This document shows, in pieces, positions 1-7,685 of a DNA stretch of 64,000 nt (positions are counted from its first letter, which is position 1; every line of letters starts with the position of its first letter). Made by a program: the position numbers and the translations under genes. Source of the DNA: an uncultured Clostridium sp. (lineage in GTDB: Bacteria > Bacillota > Clostridia > Clostridiales > Clostridiaceae); NCBI RefSeq assembly GCF_947039605.1, contig NZ_CAMQZG010000017.1, positions 1 to 64,000 on the forward strand, given 5' to 3'. The notes under the pieces were generated by a model that saw nothing but the letters and a program-made list of their open reading frames with translations, did no database searches and was not told the DNA's origin.

Positions 1-1
1 T

Positions 2-388
2 ACGATGTTAACAGGATGGATTGAACAATGGGACTCATGGTATTACTTCAATAATGATGGAGCAATGAGAAGAAATGAATGGCTTAAACAATCAAATGGC
101 CAAACATTCTATTTAGGATCAAATGGCGTAAAAGTGGTAGGAACACATATAATAGATAATGCAACTTATATATTCAATAGTGCTGGAATACTTCAAAGAA
201 AATGGGAAGTAATAAATGGTTCATACCATGTTTTCAATCCAGATAATGTAATGTTAAAAGGTTGGATCGAAGAATGGGGAGCAAGTTATTACTTTAATCC
301 ATCAAATGGCGCTATGGTAAAAGGCTCTAAGACAATTGATGGTAAAACTTACTTCTTTAACGCCCAAGGTGTTATGCAAACTAATTAA
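2..388 (+). CDS. C-terminal end of a cell-wall-binding repeat protein (partial)
   Basis: The reading frame is open to the left edge of the window, so this is only the last 129 or so codons. It consists of aromatic and glycine-rich repeats of about 20 residues (GWIEQWDSWYYFNNDGAM, GWIEEWGASYYFNPSNGAM, IDGKTYFFNAQGVM), the pattern of choline- or glucan-binding (CW_binding) repeats. Such tails attach secreted enzymes or adhesins to cell-wall polymers. The catalytic or adhesive part lies outside the window, so no specific function can be given. A strong terminator follows. Confidence 0.85.
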   Translation, partial: TMLTGWIEQWDSWYYFNNDGAMRRNEWLKQSNGQTFYLGSNGVKVVGTHIIDNATYIFNSAGILQRKWEVINGSYHVFNPDNVMLKGWIEEWGASYYFNPSNGAMVKGSKTIDGKTYFFNAQGVMQTN

Positions 389-506
389 AATGATATAAAT
401 AGTCATAACTACTATTTATAATAGTTAGTTTATTCAATAGATTTTAATTAAATATTATACAAAATAATATTTCAATCCTTACTCATCTTTGAGTAGAAAG
501 AATTAT

Positions 507-556
507 AAATAGAGACGAATGTATTACTATAATCATTCGTCTCTATTTGTTTTTTC
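507..556 (+). terminator. Rho-independent terminator of the cell-wall-repeat gene
   Basis: A 15-bp perfect stem (AAATAGAGACGAATG at 507-521 with its complement at 534-548) is followed by a T-rich run. Confidence 0.85.
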
Positions 557-694
557 ATACCTCCCCCTATTTTTCAAAATATCACATGTTTAATATTTTC
601 TTTATCAAAAAATCATTTCCTAGAAAAATAAAAAGGTCCTTTTTAAAACTAACATCTACTGCTAATTCAAAAAAAGACCCTCTTCTGAAAAAAA

Positions 695-793
695 TCATAA
701 TATTTGTGTTATAACTATAATACCAAAACAAGCTAAAAAAACTAATGCTGCTAATGATATAAAAAGCTCTCTCCTTACAGTTAAACCTTCCAT
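695..793 (-). CDS. Small hydrophobic 32-residue membrane peptide
   Basis: This short gene sits in a different frame from a longer spurious reading frame over the same DNA. ATG at 793 is preceded, seven bases upstream, by an AAGGGGG Shine-Dalgarno. The peptide starts MEGLTVRREL, continues as one hydrophobic span (about residues 10-30, including FISLAALVFLACFGIIVI) and ends QIL. An imperfect hairpin with a T-rich tail follows at about 619-681. The layout (positively charged N-terminus, one membrane span, own terminator) resembles type I toxin peptides and other small membrane proteins, but I do not recognise a family. It lies beyond the agrD terminator, so it is probably transcribed alone. Confidence 0.5.
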   Translation of the reverse strand: MEGLTVRRELFISLAALVFLACFGIIVITQIL

Positions 794-883
794 TTCTAAG
801 CCCCCTTACTACTTTCATTTTTTATTTTATATAAATAAGATATTCTATCTTATAGTTTTCTAATCAATTTACCCATTTATTTT

Positions 884-939
884 ATAAAAAAATATCCCTA
901 TATAAAATTCATGGTAAAAAATTATATTATAGGGATATT
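884..939 (-). terminator. Terminator downstream of agrD
   Basis: The arms AATATCCCTATA and TATAGGGATATT are followed on the minus strand by seven T residues. It closes the agr transcript. Confidence 0.8.
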
Positions 940-968
940 CAGATTTCAATAATTAATGTCGAATTTAA

Positions 969-1112
969 TTATTTCTTTGTATATTTTTTTAAGTTCTTTG
1001 GTGTTTTTGGTTGGTGTGATATCCATGTGCATGTTGTATTAGCTGATAATTCTGCTGATTTAAAAGCTGCTTTCCCAAGGTTACTTACGATATTTGCTAT
1101 AAATTTATTCAT
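969..1112 (-). CDS. agrD: AgrD autoinducing-peptide precursor
   Basis: A 47-residue peptide begins three bases after agrB ends, with an AAGGGG Shine-Dalgarno inside the end of agrB. The N-terminus (MNKFIANIVSNLGKAAFKSA) is amphipathic, as in AgrD leaders. It is followed by a TTCTWIS core and a charged tail, HQPKTPKNLKK. The tail matches the HQP-x-x-PK-x-L pattern of clostridial AgrD proteins, where the Cys and the four residues after it form the thiolactone ring. By that analogy the ring here would be C-T-W-I-S, with Cys28 as the ring cysteine; the exact N-terminal trimming cannot be read from sequence. AgrB next door would perform the C-terminal cleavage and cyclisation. Confidence 0.9.
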   Translation of the reverse strand: MNKFIANIVSNLGKAAFKSAELSANTTCTWISHQPKTPKNLKKYTKK

Positions 1113-1115
1113 TTT

Positions 1116-1682
1116 TTACCCCTTCTTTCTCTTTAATTCTAAAACTAACATTATTGATGTCAAAATTAATGCTGAACCTATATAAATTGAATATATAGAA
1201 CCATATATTAAAATTGAAACTAATAAAATTATAGATGCTATACATCTTGTTATTTTTTTATATTTTATTAATTGATCTTCATCTAATTCATTGTTTTCAG
1301 ACTCCATAGGTCCTATTAGACAAATACCAATATAACTAATAACACTTATTATAAAAATTAAGTTTCTTAAACCATAACTCATAAGAGTTTCTAAAATTAC
1401 TATATTGCTTGTATAAAGACATATAAATAATAGAAGACATTTCTTATAATTACTAGCATGGAATCCTCCTGCATATTGTCTTAAACAGCAATAACATATA
1501 AGAAAAGCTATTGTTTGTGTAAACTTTCCAAATATTGAAGCAACACCTAATATAGCAATAATATTAACTAAAAATGCTATTAGTACTTCAAAGCCATATT
1601 GGTAAATTTCTTCTTCCTCTTTATCTATTGTTTCACTTTTCATTAGAAAAAGTGTTAGCTTGTTTGCATAAGATTGAATCAT
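1116..1682 (-). CDS. agrB: AgrB, autoinducer-peptide processing membrane protease
   Basis: The 188-residue protein has about six hydrophobic segments and the AgrB signature RQYAGGFHASNYKKC. This places the catalytic His75 and Cys82 close to the H77/C84 of the Staphylococcus aureus enzyme. AgrB is a membrane cysteine endopeptidase that cuts the C-terminal tail of AgrD and helps form the thiolactone. The start at 1682 has a GAGGTGAGG Shine-Dalgarno. It is followed after three bases by agrD. A promoter with TTGATT and TATTCT hexamers and a LytTR-type operator lie directly upstream, so agrBD can be transcribed separately from agrAC. Confidence 0.95.
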   Translation of the reverse strand: MIQSYANKLTLFLMKSETIDKEEEEIYQYGFEVLIAFLVNIIAILGVASIFGKFTQTIAFLICYCCLRQYAGGFHASNYKKCLLLFICLYTSNIVILETLMSYGLRNLIFIISVISYIGICLIGPMESENNELDEDQLIKYKKITRCIASIILLVSILIYGSIYSIYIGSALILTSIMLVLELKRKKG

Positions 1683-1710
1683 TTCCTCACCTCAACTTTT
1701 CTATGAACTA

Positions 1711-1739
1711 AGAATAACATGTTAATTTATTCCAATCAA
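1711..1739 (-). promoter_or_regulatory. Putative agrBD promoter
   Basis: Read on the minus strand, TTGATT (1739-1734) and TATTCT (1716-1711) are separated by exactly 17 bp and lie about 30 bp upstream of the agrB start codon. The assignment rests on hexamer match and spacing only. Confidence 0.55.
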
Positions 1740-1748
1740 TAGTTTTTG

Positions 1749-1778
1749 CCTATCTGGTCGTTTTATGGGTACAACTGT
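1749..1778 (-). promoter_or_regulatory. Putative AgrA (LytTR) operator
   Basis: On the minus strand two 9-bp direct-repeat half-sites, ACAGTTGTA (1778-1770) and CCAGATAGG (1757-1749), are separated by 12 bp. LytTR regulators such as AgrA bind direct repeats of the ACAGTTNNG type with 12-13 bp spacing. The first half-site fits well and the second is degenerate. The pair sits just upstream of the -35 hexamer of the putative agrBD promoter, where an activator would be expected. Confidence 0.5.
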
Positions 1779-1786
1779 CACTTTTT

Positions 1787-3097
1787 TTAATTTAAAGGTA
1801 TCAAAATCACTAATTTAAAAACTGTTTTAGTATAATCAGTTGTCATTTCACCCTCATATTTATTGATTGCACCTAGTATATTAGTTAGCCCAATTCCATG
1901 TTTGAAATTATCTTCTTTGCTTGTAATAATTTCATCTTCTTCAATTTCTATTCTATTTACTTTAGAATTTTCACATTTAATAATATAAAACCCCTTAACA
2001 ACAGTTCCCTTTATATAAATATATCTTTTAGATTGCTTGTTCATCTTTAAACAAGCCTCTATTGAATTATCTAGAATATTTGAAAATATAGTACAAACAT
2101 CTATGCTCTCTATAAAATTACACTTACTAAAATCTACATCTACATTAAATGCTATTTTTTCCTTTTGACATACAATATTTTTCTCATATAATATTGCATC
2201 TAATATAGGATTTTGGGTTTTAAAATGAGTACTATAATCCTTTATTTCATTTTTTATTCCATCTATATATTTACTTGCTTCTTCATTTTCTCCATATAAA
2301 GAATCAAGACAGCTAATATGATTATTAATATCGTGATACATTTTTCTAATCTTATTTTCTACTTCTTTATATTGGACATAGTGATTTAATTGCAACTCTA
2401 AATTTTCTTTAATCATTTTATTCTCAGTTTTTACTTTAGTCGATTTTATAAAATTAAAAATAATAAATATAAGTGAAATATTTGACCCTAATAATAAAAT
2501 TGATAAACTAAAAACACTAAAATATTCTCCCATAGTATTTTTGCTATTGTTAAATGCATAAGTCCCTATTAGCAACATACTTAAAATATTACACATAATA
2601 GGAGTCATAACACATAGAATTTCTTTATAAGTTAACTCTCTAACTAACTTAATACACTTCATTATTGGTATTGTTAGAAATAATAAAACCTTTGTTAAAA
2701 CAATAAGTTGTAACTTTATACTATTATTATTTAGTAAACAATCCATACTATTAAGCTTATATGCAAAAGAGATAATACTTGAACCTATTAAATCAGATGC
2801 TAGAAATAGCATCCAAAATATTAATGGAATTATAACCCCTTTTTTTTGGTTTATATCATAAATATAAAAATAATAAAAAATACTAATTATAATTCCTGAA
2901 AACAATTTAAAATTTATATTTACAACTGCTAAGTTACAAAAAATGATATATGTAATTATCCCAATTAGAAATGTTGTTTTTGTTTTTTTTTCTACTCTAA
3001 CAGGACTTACTTCTTTCAAAATAAAATCATAAATTAACCAATCTGCTATTGTTGACCCTAGAATCAAAACAAAATCCCAAGGATCAAAACCTAGCAT
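1787..3097 (-). CDS. agrC: AgrC-type receptor histidine kinase
   Basis: The 436-residue sensor has a multi-span N-terminal membrane domain (about residues 1-220, six or seven hydrophobic segments). A coiled linker carries RKMYHDINNHI, with His255 as the probable phosphoacceptor, and a C-terminal GHKL ATPase domain has NILDNSIEACLK (N box) and HGIGLTNI (G box). This is the HPK10/AgrC architecture, in which the membrane domain binds the secreted thiolactone peptide and the kinase phosphorylates AgrA. Its start overlaps the end of agrA by 7 bp, which indicates translational coupling. agrB begins about 105 bp after its stop. Confidence 0.92.
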   Translation of the reverse strand: MLGFDPWDFVLILGSTIADWLIYDFILKEVSPVRVEKKTKTTFLIGIITYIIFCNLAVVNINFKLFSGIIISIFYYFYIYDINQKKGVIIPLIFWMLFLASDLIGSSIISFAYKLNSMDCLLNNNSIKLQLIVLTKVLLFLTIPIMKCIKLVRELTYKEILCVMTPIMCNILSMLLIGTYAFNNSKNTMGEYFSVFSLSILLLGSNISLIFIIFNFIKSTKVKTENKMIKENLELQLNHYVQYKEVENKIRKMYHDINNHISCLDSLYGENEEASKYIDGIKNEIKDYSTHFKTQNPILDAILYEKNIVCQKEKIAFNVDVDFSKCNFIESIDVCTIFSNILDNSIEACLKMNKQSKRYIYIKGTVVKGFYIIKCENSKVNRIEIEEDEIITSKEDNFKHGIGLTNILGAINKYEGEMTTDYTKTVFKLVILIPLN

Positions 3098-3804
3098 ATA
3101 ATATCACCCAATACTTTTGCTAACTCTTCTTTTAGTTCCTTTACCCTATACCGACTCAATGGAACTTCCCCATTTTCAAGTATTACTGTTGTTGCTGTAA
3201 TCTTAACTATCTTACTCATATTTACTAAATAACTTTTGTGACATCTAAAAAACTTATGTTCTTTTAATTCAACCTCTACTTTTTCTAAACTCAAATTCAC
3301 ATTGTAATCTTTAGAATCTGTAAAAATAGTAATACTTTTTCTATATACTTCTATATACTTTATCTCTCTAATTGGAATCCTATATGTCTGAACTTTTGTA
3401 CTTACATGAAGGGACTCCTCATCATCCTCTTCATCTTTTTGTATTTCATCTAAGCAAGTCGTAAGATGTTTCTTTAGCTCCTCAAAAACTACTGGTTTTA
3501 ACAAGTATCTATAAGCTCTAACCTCATATCCTTCCTGAACATAATCAATTAATCCTGTAATGAAAATTATCTCTACATCATTATTAAAAGTTCTAATCCA
3601 CCTTGCTACTTCCATACCATTAACTTCTTTCATTTGAATATCTAAAAATATTATTGATACATCCTCTGGGAAATTATCCATCAATGCTTCCCCTGATTCA
3701 AACTCCAATATTTTATACTTTTTATCCGTAGTTATCTCGCCTATGTACTTCTTCATAATATTACGCTGGTGCATATTATCATCGCATATTGCTATATTTA
3801 TCAT
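3091..3804 (-). CDS. agrA: AgrA-type LytTR response regulator
   Basis: The 237-residue protein has a receiver domain (residues 1-120) with an acidic pair at Asp8/Asp9 and phosphoacceptor Asp55 in IIFLDIQM. A LytTR DNA-binding domain follows at about residues 135-235 (RIPIREIKYIEVYRKSITIF, then FFRCHKSYLVNM). It would be phosphorylated by AgrC and activate agrBD through direct repeats, as at 1749-1778. It is the first gene of the agrA-agrC pair. The gene order A-C-B-D differs from the staphylococcal B-D-C-A order. Confidence 0.92.
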   Translation of the reverse strand: MINIAICDDNMHQRNIMKKYIGEITTDKKYKILEFESGEALMDNFPEDVSIIFLDIQMKEVNGMEVARWIRTFNNDVEIIFITGLIDYVQEGYEVRAYRYLLKPVVFEELKKHLTTCLDEIQKDEEDDEESLHVSTKVQTYRIPIREIKYIEVYRKSITIFTDSKDYNVNLSLEKVEVELKEHKFFRCHKSYLVNMSKIVKITATTVILENGEVPLSRYRVKELKEELAKVLGDIIC

Positions 3805-4037
3805 TATTCCCCCTGAAGTCTTACTTTTTCTACTTAATTATACATTGTTTGGATTATTTTTACATATCAATTGTTCATTTTATATACTATGTATTTTTAT
3901 ATAAAACTTATTTTATTATCGACTATTTTGTATATACATTTAATTAGTAAAAATTTATTTTGAAAGAAATTTTCACTAATTAAGAGTATAATTTCATAGT
4001 GACAGTATTTATATAACTTACAAAAGAAGGTGATTTT

Positions 4038-4799
4038 TTGGCTATTATAGTATTTATAATTGCAGGGCTTTTAGCTGGGGCTGGTGTTGGACTTGTTGGA
4101 CTTTCTGCCGCAACTATCATAACACCTATACTTGTAGCAGTTCTAAAAATGTCTGCTTATAAAGCAATTGGTATAGCACTTATATCAGATGTCCTAGCAG
4201 CTAGTATTTCATCATTTACTTATTTCAAGCATAAAAATATTAATATAAAAAATGGAATAATAATGATGATTTCAACTTTAATATTTACGTACTTATTTAG
4301 TTTTCTTGCAAAAGATATTCCAAATAATGTACTTGGTGGTGCTGCTATATTTAGTAGTGGAATTCTTGGGTTTAAATTTTTATTTAAGCCAGTAAAATCT
4401 AAAGAAGAACTTGCAAAAAAAGAAATGAGTAAGAAAAAACAATTTATAATGACAATTATATGGGGTGCTTTCATAGGAATCATTTGTGGAACTATTGGAG
4501 CTGGTGGTGGTCTTATGATACTTCTAGTTTTAACCTCTGTACTTTCTTATGACCTTAAAACTGCAATTGGGACAAGTGTATTTATAATGGCTTTTACTGC
4601 CCTAACAGGTGGAATAGCTCACATATCTCAAAGTGGAACTGATATTCCCGCACTTATAATTTGTAGTGTTTCTGCTCTTATAAGTTCAACATTCTTATCA
4701 AGAATTGCAAATAAAATTGATAATACTCTTCTTAACAAAATAGTAGGAGTATTCTTAATTGTATTTGCAGTAGTTCTTACAGTTATTAGATTTTTCTAA
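4038..4799 (+). CDS. TauE/SafE-family (TSUP) membrane permease
   Basis: The 253-residue, highly hydrophobic protein has about eight membrane spans in two related halves. Each half carries a glycine-rich motif (GAGVGLVGLSAATIITPIL near the N-terminus; GTIGAGGGLMILLVLTSVL around residue 155). These are hallmarks of the TSUP family, which exports or imports sulfur-containing anions and related small organic acids. The substrate cannot be deduced. The start is TTG at 4038, five bases after an AAGAAGGTGA Shine-Dalgarno. It is divergent from agrA and followed by its own terminator. Confidence 0.85.
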   Translation: MAIIVFIIAGLLAGAGVGLVGLSAATIITPILVAVLKMSAYKAIGIALISDVLAASISSFTYFKHKNINIKNGIIMMISTLIFTYLFSFLAKDIPNNVLGGAAIFSSGILGFKFLFKPVKSKEELAKKEMSKKKQFIMTIIWGAFIGIICGTIGAGGGLMILLVLTSVLSYDLKTAIGTSVFIMAFTALTGGIAHISQSGTDIPALIICSVSALISSTFLSRIANKIDNTLLNKIVGVFLIVFAVVLTVIRFF

Positions 4800-4809
4800 T
4801 ATAAAATTA

Positions 4810-4850
4810 AAAGCTCAGAATTAACATTTTGCTAATTCTGAGCTTTTTTA
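4810..4850 (+). terminator. Terminator of the TauE-family gene
   Basis: AAAGCTCAGAATTA (4810-4823) pairs with its complement at 4833-4846 and is followed by T residues. Confidence 0.85.
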
Positions 4851-4983
4851 TTTAAAATCATATGAGTTAACTTCATCCCAAGCAGGAATAGATTAAAGTG
4901 CTTCAAACTTTGTTGTAGTTATTCCACCAACTAAATTTATAAGACTAATTATAATTTCCATATTTTTTTAATACATCTATCAT
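4848..4983 (-). pseudogene. Possible decayed small-peptide gene
   Basis: On the minus strand a GGGGGAG Shine-Dalgarno precedes ATG at 4983, which opens only 12 codons (MIDVLKKYGNYN). In another frame ATG at 4961 opens 22 codons (MEIIISLINLVGGITTT, then KFEAL). Past one TAA that frame continues for 14 codons (SIPAWDEVNSYDFK). A good ribosome site, a hydrophobic middle and an acidic tail broken by a frame change and a stop suggest a decayed small secreted or signalling peptide. This is weak evidence, and apart from it I see no gene in the 4.80-5.11 kb gap. Confidence 0.2.
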
Positions 4984-5122
4984 TTTCTCCCCCTAAAAAA
5001 CAATCAATATAATACCTAAAAAGCATTTCATTCTTCATAAGCAATAATTCTCTTTGATTGAAGAAATATTCATCAAGATATATAATTACCTCAAGGAAAT
5101 TTAGTGTTAGGAGATGTTAAAA

Positions 5123-5515
5123 ATGATAGAAAAAAGTTTAGTTTTAATTAAACCAGATGCAGTAGAAAGAAACCTTATAGGCGAAATCATAAGTATATAT
5201 GAAAAGAATAATCTAAAAGTTATTCAAATGAATATGGAACATATTTCAGAAGAAAAAGCTGCTAAACATTATGCAGAACATGAAGGTAAACCTTACTTTA
5301 ATGACCTAATAAACTATCTTAGCAGAAGCCCATTAGTTGCAATAATTTTTGAGGGTGAAAATGCTATTGAAAAAGTAAGAGATTTAAATGGACCTGCTAA
5401 AAATCCTGACCCTAGTACAATAAGAGGAAAATTTGCAGTATCATTAACTGAAGATGCTGTACATGGTTCTGACTCCGCTAAAAATGCTAAGAGAGAAATC
5501 TCTCTTTGGTTTTAG
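5123..5515 (+). CDS. ndk: Nucleoside diphosphate kinase, copy 1
   Basis: The 130-residue enzyme has the complete family pattern: LIKPDAVERNL at the start, the NPDPSTIRGKFA loop, and catalytic His114 in AVHGSDS. It transfers phosphate between NTPs and NDPs through phospho-histidine. An upstream in-frame ATG at 5114 overlaps the TTAGGAG Shine-Dalgarno, so ATG 5123, nine bases after it, is the better start. A close paralogue follows at 5693, each copy having its own upstream region and terminator. Confidence 0.95.
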   Translation: MIEKSLVLIKPDAVERNLIGEIISIYEKNNLKVIQMNMEHISEEKAAKHYAEHEGKPYFNDLINYLSRSPLVAIIFEGENAIEKVRDLNGPAKNPDPSTIRGKFAVSLTEDAVHGSDSAKNAKREISLWF

Positions 5516-5547
5516 ATAAATAAATCACATTAAAAATTATCCTTAGT

Positions 5548-5580
5548 TGCACCTCTAGCTTAATTGTTAGAGGTGTTTTA
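5548..5580 (+). terminator. Terminator between the two ndk genes
   Basis: The stem CACCTCTA (5550-5557) with TAGAGGTG (5568-5575) is followed by TTTTAATTTT. Confidence 0.75.
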
Positions 5581-5692
5581 ATTTTATATTTTTTTGCAAA
5601 ACTATCACATATTCAGAATATTCTTAATATACTTATAGAGATAAGCTAATTATATTTTAGTTAGTGTAAACAATTTTATAGGAGCAATATTA

Positions 5693-6088
5693 ATGAATGA
5701 AAAATGCTTAGTTTTAATTAAACCAGACGCAGTAGAGAGGAACCTTATAGGAAATATTCTAGCTATGTATGAAGAAAACGATTTAATAATCACAGCTATA
5801 AAAATGGAACAGGTATCAAAAGAAAAAGCTACAACACACTACGCAGAACATATTGGTAGAGGTTACTTTGATGAATTAATAAAATACATCACAAGAAGTC
5901 CCCTTACTGCAATCGTTTTAAGTGGAGAAAATGCTATATCAAAAGTAAGAGCATTAAATGGAGCTACAAAGAATCCAGATGAAGGAACTATCAGAGCAAA
6001 ATATGGATTATCAATTACAGAAAACTCAGTCCATGCCTCTGACTCTATTGACAATGCTAAAAGAGAAATTTCTATTTGGTTTGAATAA
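5693..6088 (+). CDS. ndk: Nucleoside diphosphate kinase, copy 2
   Basis: The 131-residue paralogue of the preceding gene keeps all key elements, including LIKPDAVERNL, NPDEGTIRAKYG and catalytic His114 in SVHASDS. The two copies agree through most of the fold but differ widely on the surface (for example LIITAIKMEQ versus LKVIQMNMEH), so the duplication is not recent and both copies appear functional. Start ATG 5693 follows a GGAGCAA Shine-Dalgarno. Confidence 0.95.
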   Translation: MNEKCLVLIKPDAVERNLIGNILAMYEENDLIITAIKMEQVSKEKATTHYAEHIGRGYFDELIKYITRSPLTAIVLSGENAISKVRALNGATKNPDEGTIRAKYGLSITENSVHASDSIDNAKREISIWFE

Positions 6089-6118
6089 TCAAATGTTTTA
6101 CAATAAATATCAAATAAA

Positions 6119-6163
6119 AAAAGTATCTTATACTAAATTCATTTTAGTGTAAGATACTTTTAC
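6119..6163. terminator. Bidirectional terminator
   Basis: The arms AAAGTATCTTA and TAAGATACTTT have T-rich flanks on both strands. It serves ndk copy 2 (+) and the convergent gene at 6192 (-). Confidence 0.8.
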
Positions 6164-6191
6164 TTTATAGACCTATAACCTATATACAATT

Positions 6192-6842
6192 TTAAATATT
6201 ACAGATAACATCCCTACTAAATACTTTATCTATAATAGATTTTTCTTTTTTAAATTTTTCTAAAACTGCTTTATTTTTTTCATTTTCATATCTATTCTCT
6301 TGCAAGTACTTCAAAAGAGATTTCTCATCTATACCAATATTACCTTGAGCATTTATCACTTTATACACTTTATACTCCTCACCTTTTCTAAATATAAGCA
6401 TATCAGCTTTTCTCCCTAAATAATCTGCTATATTAAACTTCACTTCACCACAAATATCTTTTATAACTATAGAATTTTGTGCTTTATTTAAAATAACTTC
6501 TCTTTCTACTGCCTCCACATCTATACTTTCTATCTTATCTTTTATTCCTTTTTTCCTATTAATTACTGCACCTATTAGCCCTATAGTAGATACACAAAGA
6601 CCAATTGTCAAAATAATAAAAATACTAAAATGTATTCTTTCTATATATGTAACTGAAACTATAAATAAAGCTGCAAATACACTCAAAAATAAAACCCACT
6701 TACTTTTATTCTCTACCTTAGATTCCATAACTAATGTTTTTACTAACTGCTCTTTCTCTTTTAAATCTTTCTTAAAAGTTAAAATATTATTATTTTGAAC
6801 TTCCCCTACAATTATCTTAATTTCTTCTTTTGTATTCATCAA
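6192..6842 (-). CDS. Hypothetical protein with two membrane spans
   Basis: The 216-residue protein has a charged, partly coiled N-terminal region (residues 1-45), two membrane spans (about 48-66 and 71-92), a charged linker, and a soluble C-terminal domain of about 100 residues. Near positions 125-175 this domain has a beta-rich stretch (SIVIKDICGEVKFNIADYL). I do not recognise a family. The start is TTG 6842 or ATG 6839 after GAGGGGG. It lies 34 bp from the next minus-strand membrane-protein gene at 6877, so the two may be one transcript. Confidence 0.6.
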   Translation of the reverse strand: MMNTKEEIKIIVGEVQNNNILTFKKDLKEKEQLVKTLVMESKVENKSKWVLFLSVFAALFIVSVTYIERIHFSIFIILTIGLCVSTIGLIGAVINRKKGIKDKIESIDVEAVEREVILNKAQNSIVIKDICGEVKFNIADYLGRKADMLIFRKGEEYKVYKVINAQGNIGIDEKSLLKYLQENRYENEKNKAVLEKFKKEKSIIDKVFSRDVICNI

Positions 6843-6876
6843 AATCTTTTCCCCCTCAAATATATTTATCTTTTAT

Positions 6877-7518
6877 TTAGTAAATTATAATTGCTGACTT
6901 TGCAAACTTTCCATAAACAACATCAACTATTTGACCATTTCTAAAATCCCTCATCTCTTCGTAAGAAACATCTACTACAAGTTCCTGTTTTTTCTCATAA
7001 TTTACAACACTAACATAATATGATGGTTTGCTATTTCTATTCTCAATAGTAATAACCCCAGTACACTCACCTCTAAATTTATAATAAGTCCCCAAATTTT
7101 TATCAAGGAAACTATATCCTTTTGGATACACAATAAAATAAGCAATTAAAATAACTCCTATAACATCAAATGTTCCTGATATAATTCCATACCCTGCAAG
7201 AAATAAAAATGCCATATTATAATTTTTTTCATGAGCACATCTTCTTTCTATTTCTATATCACTAAGCCTGTTCCCTTTCCGCCCTTTAAATCTCCACATA
7301 AAACCAACACTTGGCATTTTATGATGCTTATCCTTATTTAAATATTGAATTACACATATAAGTTTATGAGATGTAAAAAATAAAGATATAAAAATTATAG
7401 ATACTGAAACGCCTCTAACCCTGCAGAAATATTCAATAATTCCACCTGAAATAAATATTAATAATATCTTTAATAATTCCTCTGCTAAATACCTTTTTGA
7501 AAAACTACTATTCCCCAT
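6877..7518 (-). CDS. Hypothetical membrane protein with a DUF3592-like C-terminal domain
   Basis: The 213-residue protein has hydrophobic segments near residues 15-30, 36-57 and 100-130. A C-terminal beta-rich domain of about 70 residues shows a small-residue/Gly-Val start, a YYVSVVNYE strand and a G-Q-I-V-D-V-V-Y turn. The same pattern recurs in the proteins at 16876 and 22259 and resembles DUF3592, whose function is unknown. ATG 7518 is preceded by GGGAGGGG. Upstream of the neighbour at 6192 on the same strand. Confidence 0.55.
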   Translation of the reverse strand: MGNSSFSKRYLAEELLKILLIFISGGIIEYFCRVRGVSVSIIFISLFFTSHKLICVIQYLNKDKHHKMPSVGFMWRFKGRKGNRLSDIEIERRCAHEKNYNMAFLFLAGYGIISGTFDVIGVILIAYFIVYPKGYSFLDKNLGTYYKFRGECTGVITIENRNSKPSYYVSVVNYEKKQELVVDVSYEEMRDFRNGQIVDVVYGKFAKSAIIIY

Positions 7519-7631
7519 TCATAGTTCCCCTCCCTTATCATTTTCTATCATTAAAATAATTTTAATGAAAACTTATTAACCCTATATTTCCACACTGTAA
7601 AGGTACTATAAACAAAATGTATTATAACTAA

Positions 7632-7672
7632 AAAACACGCCTAGATTTTAAAAAATCTAGGCGTGTTTTATT
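7632..7672 (-). terminator. Terminator of the lipoprotein gene at 7686
   Basis: An 18-bp perfect stem (AAAACACGCCTAGATTTT and its complement) lies just past the stop codon, with TTTTA tails on both strands. Confidence 0.85.
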
Positions 7673-7685
7673 ATATAAACTTTGA

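Noticed and set aside
582..818. 78-codon minus-strand frame near the small membrane peptide
   Set aside because: Its ATG lies at the start of the ribosome site of the 32-residue gene and its sequence is that gene read in another frame; composition is not protein-like.
4220..4483. 87-codon frame opposite the TauE-family gene
   Set aside because: It is fully antisense to a clear membrane-protein gene and has no ribosome site; hydrophobic antisense frames are expected there.
5114..5122. Upstream ATG as the start of ndk copy 1
   Set aside because: It overlaps the ribosome site and adds residues not found at the start of the family.
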